From: Bacteroidota bacterium
GTDB lineage: Bacteria; Bacteroidota; Bacteroidia; Flavobacteriales; Crocinitomicaceae
Length of the DNA: 15,657 bases
Assembly: GCA_029558435.1 (NCBI GenBank)
Contig: JAKQEZ010000021.1
Coordinates: 1 to 15,657 of the forward strand
Reading direction: 5' to 3'
The translations under genes were made by a program, and so were the position numbers. The notes under the pieces are model-generated. The model searched no databases. It was not told the DNA's origin and worked only from the letters and a program-made list of their open reading frames with translations. Of this stretch, positions 6,924-14,205 are shown piece after piece. Every line of letters starts with the position of its first letter. Positions within the stretch are counted from its first letter, which is position 1.

Positions 6924-8144
6924 ATGAGATACTTTTTAACTTTTTTAGTGTTTAGTTGTATTTTGGGTGTCAATGCTCAAAAATTTACAGTTTATAAAAC
7001 CACGCAACCATTTTATGACATCATCGAATGGAAAGGTATGGGCGGACTTTTACTAAGCAAAGATCCTAGTGGAAATAGCAATCAAATATATCTTACTTTG
7101 GTTGGTGAACAAACTAAAAGTAGTTGGGAACAACGTTTTGCGCCATTAGATGGAAAATACACCTACATCGCTAGTGAAAATGCGCGTTATGTATATTTTT
7201 TACGTAGTTTGCAACCCGATGCTGGAAAAATTTATTTTGACCAATTAAACTCTGCCGGAAACATCAAAAACACAAGCGTTTCTTATGTTTCTGTAATTAA
7301 AAACTTAGGTTTTGACCCTTATTCGCTTGAATTGGTTAACGTAGTTGTAACCGATAAAGCTTTGGTGCATCATTTCCGTTATTTTGATAAAAAAGAAAAA
7401 ACGCACACCGATATCGCTACGTTTATTACCCATCACAACATGTTGATTTATGCAACCGTTTTAGGCAAAATCCACGATGATGAATTAAAAGCCAATCGTT
7501 CTCATCACATTCAATACGCAGGCTTTACAGGGGATGAAATTTGTTTTTCGGGTTATTCTGAAACCAAAAATGGCAAGGGATGGAATGCTGTTGTTTACAA
7601 CTCCAAAGGGCAAGAATTGAAACGATTTTTAATAAAAAACACACTCGGTTCAACAACTGCTTTTCCAACTAGTGGATTTGGTACAAATGGAGCTTATTAT
7701 TTGAATTCTCAAAATACGACTCAAAACGGGTTCATCACCTTTCATAATGGCAAATATTACGTTACAACGCTCAACACAACTACAGCTCCGCAATTAGAAT
7801 TACACGTATTGGCAGATGAAAAACTTACGTTGGTAAATAAGTTTGAAATAGCAAAAAATGCATTAAAAAAACCACTCAACATTGGTGTTTACCCTGTCAA
7901 CGAAGCTTTGATTTATCGCTTATCTGCTAGTGAACTTGGTGATAAAACCGTAGCATTGTTTACCAACGGAAGTCAACCTTTTTTGAGTGATTATAGCAAT
8001 TTGGTGGTTTACAACATTAGTCGCGCATTAATGCCTACACCACCATCAACTTTTGTTGCTACTTTGGCGCAATACAATTTGTTTTTTGACAGAACGCAGC
8101 TTAAGACAGCAACTGATATGGAATTTGAATTAAAACAAAAATGA
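6924..8144 (+). CDS. Exported protein of unknown function
   Basis: I do not recognise this 406-residue protein. A signal peptide is clear (MRYFLTFLVFSCILGVNA, cleavage likely just before or after Gln19), and there is no lipobox cysteine at the cut. The mature part is beta-rich with alternating hydrophobic and polar residues and short repeated strand-turn units, for example YTYIASENARYVYFLRSL and DEICFSGYSETKNGKGWN, which would suit a beta-propeller, but I see no diagnostic repeat signature. No T9SS sorting domain is present at the C-terminus (it ends TDMEFELKQK), so it is likely periplasmic or exported without T9SS. Its ATG is two bases after the lipoprotein stop and its own TGA overlaps the ATG of the kinase gene, so the three are translationally coupled. 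Confidence 0.8.
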   Translation: MRYFLTFLVFSCILGVNAQKFTVYKTTQPFYDIIEWKGMGGLLLSKDPSGNSNQIYLTLVGEQTKSSWEQRFAPLDGKYTYIASENARYVYFLRSLQPDAGKIYFDQLNSAGNIKNTSVSYVSVIKNLGFDPYSLELVNVVVTDKALVHHFRYFDKKEKTHTDIATFITHHNMLIYATVLGKIHDDELKANRSHHIQYAGFTGDEICFSGYSETKNGKGWNAVVYNSKGQELKRFLIKNTLGSTTAFPTSGFGTNGAYYLNSQNTTQNGFITFHNGKYYVTTLNTTTAPQLELHVLADEKLTLVNKFEIAKNALKKPLNIGVYPVNEALIYRLSASELGDKTVALFTNGSQPFLSDYSNLVVYNISRALMPTPPSTFVATLAQYNLFFDRTQLKTATDMEFELKQK

Positions 8145-8749
8145 TAGTAGGAATTTGTGGGGGGAGTGGCTCTGGAAAAACCACCTTATTAAAGCGATTA
8201 GAATCTGTTTTTTCAGAATTGAAACCAAGTGTATTTTCAATGGACAACTATTACATTCCCTACGAAAAACAATTGCGTGATATCAATGGCATTGTGAATT
8301 TTGATTTACCAAGCGCACTGGATGAACATGGGATGACCAAGGATTTAACTCAACTTGTAGCTGGCAATCCCATTGAAATAAAAGAATATACCTTCAATAC
8401 ACATCCTTCTAAAAATGTATTGATTACACTAAATCCTTCGCCATTAGTTATTGTTGAAGGATTGTTTTTATTTCATTACGAAGGCATTCGAAACCTATTG
8501 GATTTTTCAATTTTTGTGGATGTTGACCCAAAAATTCAGTTAGACCGACGTTTGTATCGCGACCAAGAAACAAGAGGTTACACCTACGACGACATCATGT
8601 ATCAATGGGAAAACCATGTTACACCGTGCTACAACAATTATTTGTTACCTTATAAAAAGGATGCTGATTTTATTTTCCGCAACGATGAATCTGCTGAAAG
8701 CGATTTCAAGCAATTAAAAGAAATTATTCAGCAGCGAATTACTTTTTAG
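8141..8749 (+). CDS. udk: Uridine kinase-family P-loop kinase (Udk/phosphoribulokinase superfamily)
   Basis: A 202-residue cytoplasmic P-loop kinase. Residues 7-15 (GGSGSGKTT) are the Walker A motif. Uridine-kinase hallmarks follow in order: MDNYY at 34-38, FDLPSAL at 54-60, the strand VIVEG at 103-107, and a lid-like arginine-rich stretch around 136-145 (RRLYRDQETRG). The length is close to that of bacterial uridine kinases (about 205-215 residues), which use ATP or GTP to phosphorylate uridine and cytidine in pyrimidine salvage. The substrate here is not certain, since paralogues with other substrates exist and the genomic partners are exported proteins rather than nucleotide genes. The ATG overlaps the preceding stop (ATGA at 8141-8144). 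The 3' end overlaps the dsbD 3' end by 11 bases. Confidence 0.85.
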   Translation: MIVGICGGSGSGKTTLLKRLESVFSELKPSVFSMDNYYIPYEKQLRDINGIVNFDLPSALDEHGMTKDLTQLVAGNPIEIKEYTFNTHPSKNVLITLNPSPLVIVEGLFLFHYEGIRNLLDFSIFVDVDPKIQLDRRLYRDQETRGYTYDDIMYQWENHVTPCYNNYLLPYKKDADFIFRNDESAESDFKQLKEIIQQRITF

Positions 8750-10826
8750 AATTCTCGTATAATTTCATTCCTTTCTCCAACCACGATTTAAAATCAGCTG
8801 GGTTGCTGTGTGTTTGGTAGCTTGCTGAACCTACGTCAATGTGCGTTCCATCCGTATTTTTCAACACATAATACGGTTGAGAAGTTACTTTGTAATCAAT
8901 TACTTGTTTGGCTGTCCATTTATCGCCCACTGTTTTCAACTGCACTTTACGCCCGTTTGGATAAACAACTTCCACCTGTTCTTCTTTAGGCAAATCTGTA
9001 CGTTCATCCACATACAACGACGCAATTACCACTTTATCACGAAGAATTTCTATGACACCTGGCTCCCCCCAAACCGATTGTTCCATCTTACGGCAATTCA
9101 CACAATTGTGACCTGTAAAATCGATGAACAAAGGTTTTCCAACTTGTTTAGCATAGGCTTCTGCTTTTTCCAAATCGTGAAACACATAAATATTTTGAGG
9201 TCCCAAGTGCGTTCCTTCTGGCGCCGCATTTACAGAAACCGATTCATTTACAGTAGCGCCTACGCCAAGAGGTGATTCACTGTAATGCATTGGTGGTGGA
9301 AATGCACTGATTAATTTCAACGGAGCTCCCCACATTCCTGGAATTAAATAAATAACAAATGCCAGAGTTAACATCCCTAATGAAGCTCTCCCAACAGAAA
9401 TTTTATCCGTTTTTGAATCGTGCGGAAGTAACACCAACCCGAATAAATACAAGGTTAAGAACCCAAATACAGCAATCCAAATAGCAATAAATACTTCACG
9501 TTCCAACCAATGTGCTTGCCATGCCAAATCGGCATTGGATAAAAATTTGAATGCCAAAGCTAATTCAAGTAATCCTAACACCACTTTTACAGAGTTTAAC
9601 CACCCTCCCGATTGTGGCAAAGAGTTCATCCATCCTGGGAAAGCAGCAAACAAGGCAAACGGCAAGGCCAATGCCAATCCAAAACCAAACATTCCGATAA
9701 TTGGTGTCATTCCCCCAGTTGATGCGGCTTCTACCAACAACGTTCCAACAATTGGTCCGGTGCATGAAAAAGACACCAATGCCAACACCAATGCCATAAA
9801 GAAAATACCTACCAATCCGCCTTTATCGGCTTTTGCATCGGCTTTGTTCACCCATGAGTTAGGCAATGTAATTTCAAAAGCTCCCATGAATGAAATTGCA
9901 AAAATGACCAATAACACAAAAAAAGCAATGTTGAACCAAGGGTTGGTTGACATTTCGTTAAGTTTACTTGCAGAACCTGTCAGCATTACCAAAGCACCTA
10001 AAGCCACATAAATTGCAACGATAAAAAAACCATAAGTTGTTGCATTTTTTATCCCTTTTGCTTTTGTTTTAGATGTTTTTGTAAAATAGCTCACCGTCAT
10101 AGGTATCATTGGAAACACGCACGGTGTAATCAATGCCAACAAGCCGCTTAAAAAAGACAATCCGAAGATAACCCAAATGGAATGTTTTTTAGATAACGGA
10201 GCTTCTGAAACTTGCATTTTATCTTGCTTTTCAACTGTTGGTGTTTCAACTGTTGTTTGCTCATTTGACACATCTGATTGAACAGCATCTTCATTTGTTG
10301 GCACTATCGTTTCATCAACACTTGATTCATCTGCCGCACCTTCAACGCCTTTAACTTTTACCTTAAATTCATAGGTATAATCTGGAAGGCATTTTACTTC
10401 ATTACATGTTTGGTAATTAAAAGAACCCGACAATTCAAAATCTTTAGATGAAAGAACTTTAATTTTTTGTTTAATTTTAAATTTCCCCTCGTGATATGCT
10501 AAATTTTCATCTGCTAATTCATCGTATTTTTCAATCGGTTTTGGTTCAATCAATCCACCAACCAATTGAAAATCTTTGGATTTATTCAAAATAAATTTGG
10601 TGGGCAAACCAAAACTTCCTTTCGGTAAAACCGATGCGTTGATGTGCCATTTTGGAACTACGGAAACATCTGCAACAATATATGCTGTTTCGTTTGTTTG
10701 TTCAACAGAAAATTTAACCTTTACCATGTCTTCAGGAAATTCCATCTGACCAAAAGATTTTCCAATAGAGATTGTAAAAATGGTAACAACTAAAAATATT
10801 TTTAAAAAGATATTGAAGTTTTTCAT
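8739..10826 (-). CDS. dsbD: DsbD-like thiol:disulfide interchange protein
   Basis: DsbD carries electrons from cytoplasmic thioredoxin across the inner membrane to periplasmic thiol proteins. All three modules are present in 695 residues. After a signal peptide (1-27), the periplasmic N-terminal domain (about 28-165) holds the pair Cys141 and Cys146 (TCNEVKC). An acidic, Ser/Thr-rich linker (165-210) leads to a transmembrane domain with about eight segments (217-505), containing the redox cysteines Cys236 (ITPCVFP) and Cys355 (SFSCTGP). The C-terminal thioredoxin-fold domain (about 540-690) has the CxxC motif Cys575-Val-Asn-Cys578 (GHNCVNCRKME). Every cysteine needed for the relay is visible, so it should be active. 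In Bacteroidota such proteins may also support cytochrome c maturation. It is monocistronic in appearance; its stop lies inside the end of the convergent kinase gene. Confidence 0.94.
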   Translation of the reverse strand: MKNFNIFLKIFLVVTIFTISIGKSFGQMEFPEDMVKVKFSVEQTNETAYIVADVSVVPKWHINASVLPKGSFGLPTKFILNKSKDFQLVGGLIEPKPIEKYDELADENLAYHEGKFKIKQKIKVLSSKDFELSGSFNYQTCNEVKCLPDYTYEFKVKVKGVEGAADESSVDETIVPTNEDAVQSDVSNEQTTVETPTVEKQDKMQVSEAPLSKKHSIWVIFGLSFLSGLLALITPCVFPMIPMTVSYFTKTSKTKAKGIKNATTYGFFIVAIYVALGALVMLTGSASKLNEMSTNPWFNIAFFVLLVIFAISFMGAFEITLPNSWVNKADAKADKGGLVGIFFMALVLALVSFSCTGPIVGTLLVEAASTGGMTPIIGMFGFGLALALPFALFAAFPGWMNSLPQSGGWLNSVKVVLGLLELALAFKFLSNADLAWQAHWLEREVFIAIWIAVFGFLTLYLFGLVLLPHDSKTDKISVGRASLGMLTLAFVIYLIPGMWGAPLKLISAFPPPMHYSESPLGVGATVNESVSVNAAPEGTHLGPQNIYVFHDLEKAEAYAKQVGKPLFIDFTGHNCVNCRKMEQSVWGEPGVIEILRDKVVIASLYVDERTDLPKEEQVEVVYPNGRKVQLKTVGDKWTAKQVIDYKVTSQPYYVLKNTDGTHIDVGSASYQTHSNPADFKSWLEKGMKLYENSKK

Positions 10827-10853
10827 GCTATCAATTGCTAGTTTTATAAATGA

Positions 10854-10876
10854 TTAGTTGTAAAATTAACAACTAA
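10854..10876. promoter_or_regulatory. Inverted repeat upstream of dsbD, candidate operator
   Basis: TTAGTTGT (10854-10861) and ACAACTAA (10869-10876) are perfect 8-base inverted arms around 7 bases, starting 28 bases before the dsbD ATG. A third copy of TAGTTG lies at 10882-10887. No TAnnTTTG box could be found for dsbD, so the relation to its promoter is unclear. It could be an operator or a chance AT-rich repeat. Confidence 0.35.
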
Positions 10877-10954
10877 ATCTATAGTTGCTTTTATTTTTAC
10901 AATTATTTAAGGATTAAACTTAAAATAAATTAGAGTCATTCTTGAAAACCCAAA

Positions 10955-11239
10955 CTAAAAATTCACCGCGATTATACGTGCAATTGGCAACCAAATTCCA
11001 CCTTTTAGACAAATAAACTTTTCACCTTTTGCCCAGATTGTAGTTTCCACTCGTTTTAATCCATCGTCATCAGTAAAAACAATAGAAACTTTAGTATGAT
11101 GTGCATTCCCAAGCGTTACAGCTTGTTCTAATTGCTTTTCTAATTCAATATTTTTATCAGCAATTATAATATTTTTGAAGGGTAAAAACGGAATTTGTTC
11201 CTTTTCTACTAGTTGAGGAGTTGATTTATTAGTTTCCAT
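10955..11239 (-). CDS. Small protein of unknown function, possibly a small beta-barrel (Sm/Rof-like) fold
   Basis: A 94-residue cytoplasmic protein with no signal peptide or membrane segment. Residues 1-45 are charged and helical (IELEKQLEQAVTLG). Residues 48-94 carry an alternating strand pattern: HTKVSIVFTDDDGLKRVETT, then IWAKGEKFICLKGGIWLP and IARIIAVNF. The motif of two-strand hairpins ending 'LKGG-x-x-(I/L)P-x-x-R-I' resembles small five-stranded barrels such as the Sm or Rof folds, but this is inference and the function is not assigned. The start is chosen at Met 11237-11239 (METNKSTPQ). An in-frame ATG at 11272 adds 11 residues but lies only 5 bases after a possible -7 box (TATATTCG at 11277-11284), so it would have almost no leader. 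It lies between dsbD and the paired barrel genes on the same strand. Confidence 0.7.
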   Translation of the reverse strand: METNKSTPQLVEKEQIPFLPFKNIIIADKNIELEKQLEQAVTLGNAHHTKVSIVFTDDDGLKRVETTIWAKGEKFICLKGGIWLPIARIIAVNF

Positions 11240-11302
11240 AGCATATAATTTGATTAAATCTAAGTTAATCATTTTACGAATATATGCAACTAAAACACAA
11301 TT

Positions 11303-11992
11303 TTATTTTGATTTTCCTCCTTTGTATTTCCCAGGTTTCTTACGAGTCCACGGATAACGTGGCTTATCGTTACTTTTGTTAATCTCTGATTTTTGGAAAC
11401 GATAAATTACGCCTGCAGTGTATTGCATGTAATTTCCGTTAGTACGATAAAAGTTCGGTACTAATCCAAATTTTGCATTTGCCTGTAATCGAATTCCCCA
11501 CCCTTTTCTAAAAATAAAATTAGTTCCAAATGGCACATTGAAAGTTGGATACGCATTGGGTGATGTTGCTGAATTGTATGTAAAACTCATCCCTACACCT
11601 AAATAAGGATCAAACCAACTTGCTTTTTTGTACAAATATTCATAAATGCTATATTTTAATGCCAGATCTGTCATAAACATAAAACCAGCATTTTTTGTTG
11701 CATTCACAGTTTTTCCACCAGAATATTGATTAAATGATAAAGTCAATTCTGCACTTAAGCCATATTTGATATAACGATCAACAGAAACGTATGAAGGATA
11801 AGCCACAGCACTCCATCCTTTTATAAAATCAAAAAATTGGAACGTTTTGCCGTCATTATCTACCAAACTCCAGCCAGCACCAACCATCCAAGTATAGGGT
11901 TGATATGTTTTAAACTTCAAGTAATCAGATTGTGAGTAGGACTTAGGTAAAACAAATATTGCAAGTACTGCAATCAACAAAATTCGTTTCAT
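11303..11992 (-). CDS. Outer-membrane beta-barrel-like protein, paralogue B
   Basis: A 229-residue exported protein. The signal peptide is MKRILLIAVLAIFVLPKSYS followed by QSDYLKF. The mature part has repeated amphipathic strands and aromatic-rich ends (PYTWMVGAGWSLVDNDGKTF, WFDPYLGVGMSF, GWGIRLQANAKFGLV, YTAGVIYRF), like the barrel domain of OmpA-type proteins of Bacteroidota, but without their C-terminal peptidoglycan-binding domain. It ends in a basic tail, WTRKKPGKYKGGKSK. It is a clear paralogue of the gene at 12055-12744, with equal length, the same SDYLKF start and the same KKPGKYKG tail. The ATG at 11990-11992 is preferred: a possible upstream start at 12013 is a TTG inside the -7 box at 12011-12018. 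Function is unknown. Confidence 0.83.
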   Translation of the reverse strand: MKRILLIAVLAIFVLPKSYSQSDYLKFKTYQPYTWMVGAGWSLVDNDGKTFQFFDFIKGWSAVAYPSYVSVDRYIKYGLSAELTLSFNQYSGGKTVNATKNAGFMFMTDLALKYSIYEYLYKKASWFDPYLGVGMSFTYNSATSPNAYPTFNVPFGTNFIFRKGWGIRLQANAKFGLVPNFYRTNGNYMQYTAGVIYRFQKSEINKSNDKPRYPWTRKKPGKYKGGKSK

Positions 11993-12010
11993 TTCAAGTA
12001 ATTTTAGTGC

Positions 12011-12040
12011 CAAATATACCTATTTTATAAAAATTAACAA
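12011..12040 (-). promoter_or_regulatory. Promoter for the paralogue B barrel gene
   Basis: On the minus strand TATATTTG (12011-12018) matches TAnnTTTG exactly, 19 bases before the ATG at 11992, and TTG (12038-12040) lies 19 bases further upstream, the normal spacing for a -33 element. The promoter sits in the 62-base gap after the stop of the upstream paralogue, so this gene can be transcribed alone. Confidence 0.7.
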
Positions 12041-12048
12041 CTTGTTAA
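12034..12048. promoter_or_regulatory. 15-bp palindrome over the -33 element
   Basis: TTAACAA and TTGTTAA flank a single C and pair perfectly (12034-12048). The palindrome includes the TTG of the -33 element at 12038-12040, a placement expected of a repressor operator. It has no T-run to act as a terminator in the minus direction. Chance cannot be ruled out in this AT-rich DNA. Confidence 0.4.
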
Positions 12049-12054
12049 AGTGTT

Positions 12055-12744
12055 TTATTTTGAACTTCCTTTGTATTTACCAGGTTTCTTTCCAGCCCAT
12101 CTGTGTTTAGATTGATTAAAATTATTTTTTTTCGTGTATTTAGGTTTGATTCGATACAATAAAGTTGCTTGATAATGGATGTAATTTGAGTTATTGTAGT
12201 ATAATTTAGAGACCAATCCTAATTTCAATGTGCTTTGTAATCGAATACCAAATTGTTTTATCCAAAATTGCACTCCTAAAACACCATTGCCTGTAAAATA
12301 ATTTGTTGCGCTTGAGGTATTTAACGACGTGAAACCAACTCCAAGTCCAATATAAGGATCAAACCATTTTGTAGGTTGTAAAAACTTATAAAAACTATAC
12401 CTAGAAGTTAAATCTATTGCAAACATTTCTCCAGTTGGATAAACATCATTGACCATCTTTTTTCCATTCATTTGATTATAAGATGCGCATAATTCTAAAC
12501 TAAAGCCATGTTTTAAGTACCTATCAATTATAAGGCTTGTTGGAAAAGGATGCATCAACCATGCTCCTTTTATATCTATAAAATGTGAATGAGAGCGACC
12601 GTCGTTGTCAACAAAACTCCATCCTGCACCTATCATCCATGTATAAGGTTTAAACGATCTGAATTTTAAATAATCGGATTGTGCAACACCTGTTTTGAAC
12701 AGGCTAACACATGCCACTATTAGAATAAAGTATCTAAATTTCAT
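12055..12744 (-). CDS. Outer-membrane beta-barrel-like protein, paralogue A
   Basis: A 229-residue exported protein with signal peptide MKFRYFILIVACVSLFKTGVA before QSDYLKF. It shares with the next gene downstream (11303-11992) the blocks YTWM(I/V)GAGWS, VDNDG, WFDPY(I/L)G(L/V)G, GIRLQ and the basic C-terminal KKPGKYKG tail, and it has the same length, so the pair arose by duplication. The alternating aromatic strands suggest a small outer-membrane barrel of about eight strands. There is no OmpA-like C-terminal domain and no T9SS sorting domain. Divergence is substantial in the loops (for example residues 95-105 and 140-155), so the duplication is not recent. The function is not known. Its promoter overlaps the terminator of tig. 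Confidence 0.83.
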   Translation of the reverse strand: MKFRYFILIVACVSLFKTGVAQSDYLKFRSFKPYTWMIGAGWSFVDNDGRSHSHFIDIKGAWLMHPFPTSLIIDRYLKHGFSLELCASYNQMNGKKMVNDVYPTGEMFAIDLTSRYSFYKFLQPTKWFDPYIGLGVGFTSLNTSSATNYFTGNGVLGVQFWIKQFGIRLQSTLKLGLVSKLYYNNSNYIHYQATLLYRIKPKYTKKNNFNQSKHRWAGKKPGKYKGSSK

Positions 12745-12766
12745 AGGTAATAGAGTTTATTTATGG

Positions 12767-12795
12767 CGAATATAAACAAAAAAACTCGGACCAAA
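12767..12795 (-). promoter_or_regulatory. Promoter for the paralogue A barrel gene
   Basis: On the minus strand TTTG (12792-12795), a 17-base spacer, and TATATTCG (12767-12774, one base off TAnnTTTG) form a Bacteroidota-type promoter, 23 bases before the ATG at 12744. The -33 element lies in the loop of the upstream tig terminator. Confidence 0.55.
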
Positions 12796-12806
12796 GCCCG
12801 AGTTTT
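12778..12806 (-). terminator. Rho-independent terminator of tig
   Basis: CCGAGTTTT and its partner AAAACTCGG (12781-12789 and 12798-12806) form a 9-bp stem with an 8-base loop. In the minus direction the stem runs into seven T (12778-12784). It lies 26 bases after the tig stop, so it ends the trigger-factor transcript. Confidence 0.9.
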
Positions 12807-12831
12807 CCTAGTATCTTCAAAAGAACATTTC

Positions 12832-14184
12832 TTAGCTATTCGCCAATGCTACGAAATCATCGTATGAAACTTCTTTTTCGTTTAATTTAACGGTATTTTT
12901 GAAGTAAGTTGTCAATTTTGACTCAGCCAACATATCGTAAATACGGTTTACTTCTTCTTTGTTTTGCAACACTTGCATTGCACTTTTTGTTAACTCAGCA
13001 TCTTCTGGCGCTGGAATTCCGTATTGTGCATAATTGCTCACCAACAATCCTTTTGTGAAATCAATAACTTCTTGTTGATCCAATTTAATATCATTTGATT
13101 TGAAGATTTCACCTTGAATCAATTGCCATTTTAAACCTTCTGCATACGAATTGTATTCTGCAGCAATTTGCTCATCCGTTACCGGTTTTTCGTTGGATAA
13201 TTTAATCCATCTTTTCAAGAATTCATTTGGTAATTCAACCGTTGTTTTTTTCATCAAATCTTCGTAAACTGATTTTGTCAACAAACGATCTGAATCATTA
13301 GCAAACATATTTTTCAAGTCTTCAGCAATTTTTGCTTTCAACTCTTCTTCTGTTTTAACAACTTCTGGTCCGAATAATTTAGTAAACAACTCCTCATTCA
13401 ATTCTGCCAATTCAATGCGTTTGATTTCATTGACAGTCAATTGGAATTTTTTAGACAATTCTTTTGCTTGCTCAGCTGTTACACCTAACATTGCTGCCAT
13501 GTCTTTTTCTCCTCTTGAAACTTTTGCAGGGTCAACAACAACTTTGTCGCCAACTTTCAAACCTTTCAATGCTTTTTTAGTTGCTTTGTCTTCAACAAAC
13601 TCAACCGAAATTGTAGATGAATGCATTACACCACCTTCTTTGATTGTTTCGTCGTCGTTTAACTCAACAAAAAGGCCCATAATCATGTCTGTATCTTCTG
13701 TTTTGTCAGCCGAAGTTAATTTTCCATAACGACGTTGCAAATCACTGATTTGTTTACCAATCAACTCATCGTCCACCTTAACTTTGTTGTAATCAAATTT
13801 GTCTTTAGACGATAATTTAATTGAAATTTCTGGTGATAAACCAATTTCATACGAAAATTCAAATGTAGATGGATTGTCAAAATCACCTTTGTCATTCACA
13901 CCTTCTTTTGGAATTGGATTTCCTAAAATACTGATTTTGTTTTCTTGAATGTAATCGTACAATGCTTTGTTAACGATTTTATTCAACTCCTCAGCCAAAA
14001 CACCTTTCCCATATTGCTTTTTAATCATTGCAGCAGGAACAGTTCCTGGACGAAATCCTGGGATTTTAGCTGTTTTTCTATATCTTTCTAATTCTTTTTT
14101 AACGTTTGCATCATAATCTGCAGCTTCTACTTCTACTTTCAATACTGCATTCAATGCATCGATGTCTTCACGAATAACTCTCAT
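12832..14184 (-). CDS. tig: Trigger factor, ribosome-associated chaperone
   Basis: Trigger factor binds near the ribosome exit tunnel and holds nascent chains as they emerge. The 450 residues are full length. The N-terminal ribosome-binding domain carries the signature GFRPGTVP at 43-50. The middle part (about 160-245) corresponds to the FKBP-like prolyl isomerase domain and is divergent (for example MIMGLFVELNDDETIKEGG), as in other Bacteroidota, so isomerase activity is doubtful. The C-terminal helical arms (about 265-440) hold the substrate cradle. The ATG at 14182-14184 begins MRVIREDIDALNAVLKV, the usual start for the family. Only 21 bases separate the ATG from the tail of the tRNA-Leu terminator, so the leader must be very short unless there is readthrough. 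Confidence 0.96.
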   Translation of the reverse strand: MRVIREDIDALNAVLKVEVEAADYDANVKKELERYRKTAKIPGFRPGTVPAAMIKKQYGKGVLAEELNKIVNKALYDYIQENKISILGNPIPKEGVNDKGDFDNPSTFEFSYEIGLSPEISIKLSSKDKFDYNKVKVDDELIGKQISDLQRRYGKLTSADKTEDTDMIMGLFVELNDDETIKEGGVMHSSTISVEFVEDKATKKALKGLKVGDKVVVDPAKVSRGEKDMAAMLGVTAEQAKELSKKFQLTVNEIKRIELAELNEELFTKLFGPEVVKTEEELKAKIAEDLKNMFANDSDRLLTKSVYEDLMKKTTVELPNEFLKRWIKLSNEKPVTDEQIAAEYNSYAEGLKWQLIQGEIFKSNDIKLDQQEVIDFTKGLLVSNYAQYGIPAPEDAELTKSAMQVLQNKEEVNRIYDMLAESKLTTYFKNTVKLNEKEVSYDDFVALANS

Positions 14185-14205
14185 CTAAATCAAATTTTAA
14201 TCAAT

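Noticed and set aside
8841..9275. A 144-residue open frame on the plus strand opposite the dsbD C-terminal domain
   Set aside because: It overlaps the well-supported thioredoxin domain of DsbD and shows no domain, signal or start context of its own.
9535..10011. A 158-residue open frame on the plus strand inside dsbD
   Set aside because: It is antisense to the transmembrane part of dsbD, and its Asn/Pro/Ala/Thr-rich composition is what the reverse strand of hydrophobic codons gives. No promoter or recognisable domain.
10896..10925. AT-rich inverted repeat (TTTAAG/CTTAAA) after the small gene at 10955-11239 considered as a terminator
   Set aside because: The stem is six A/T-rich pairs without a convincing T-run, too weak to call.
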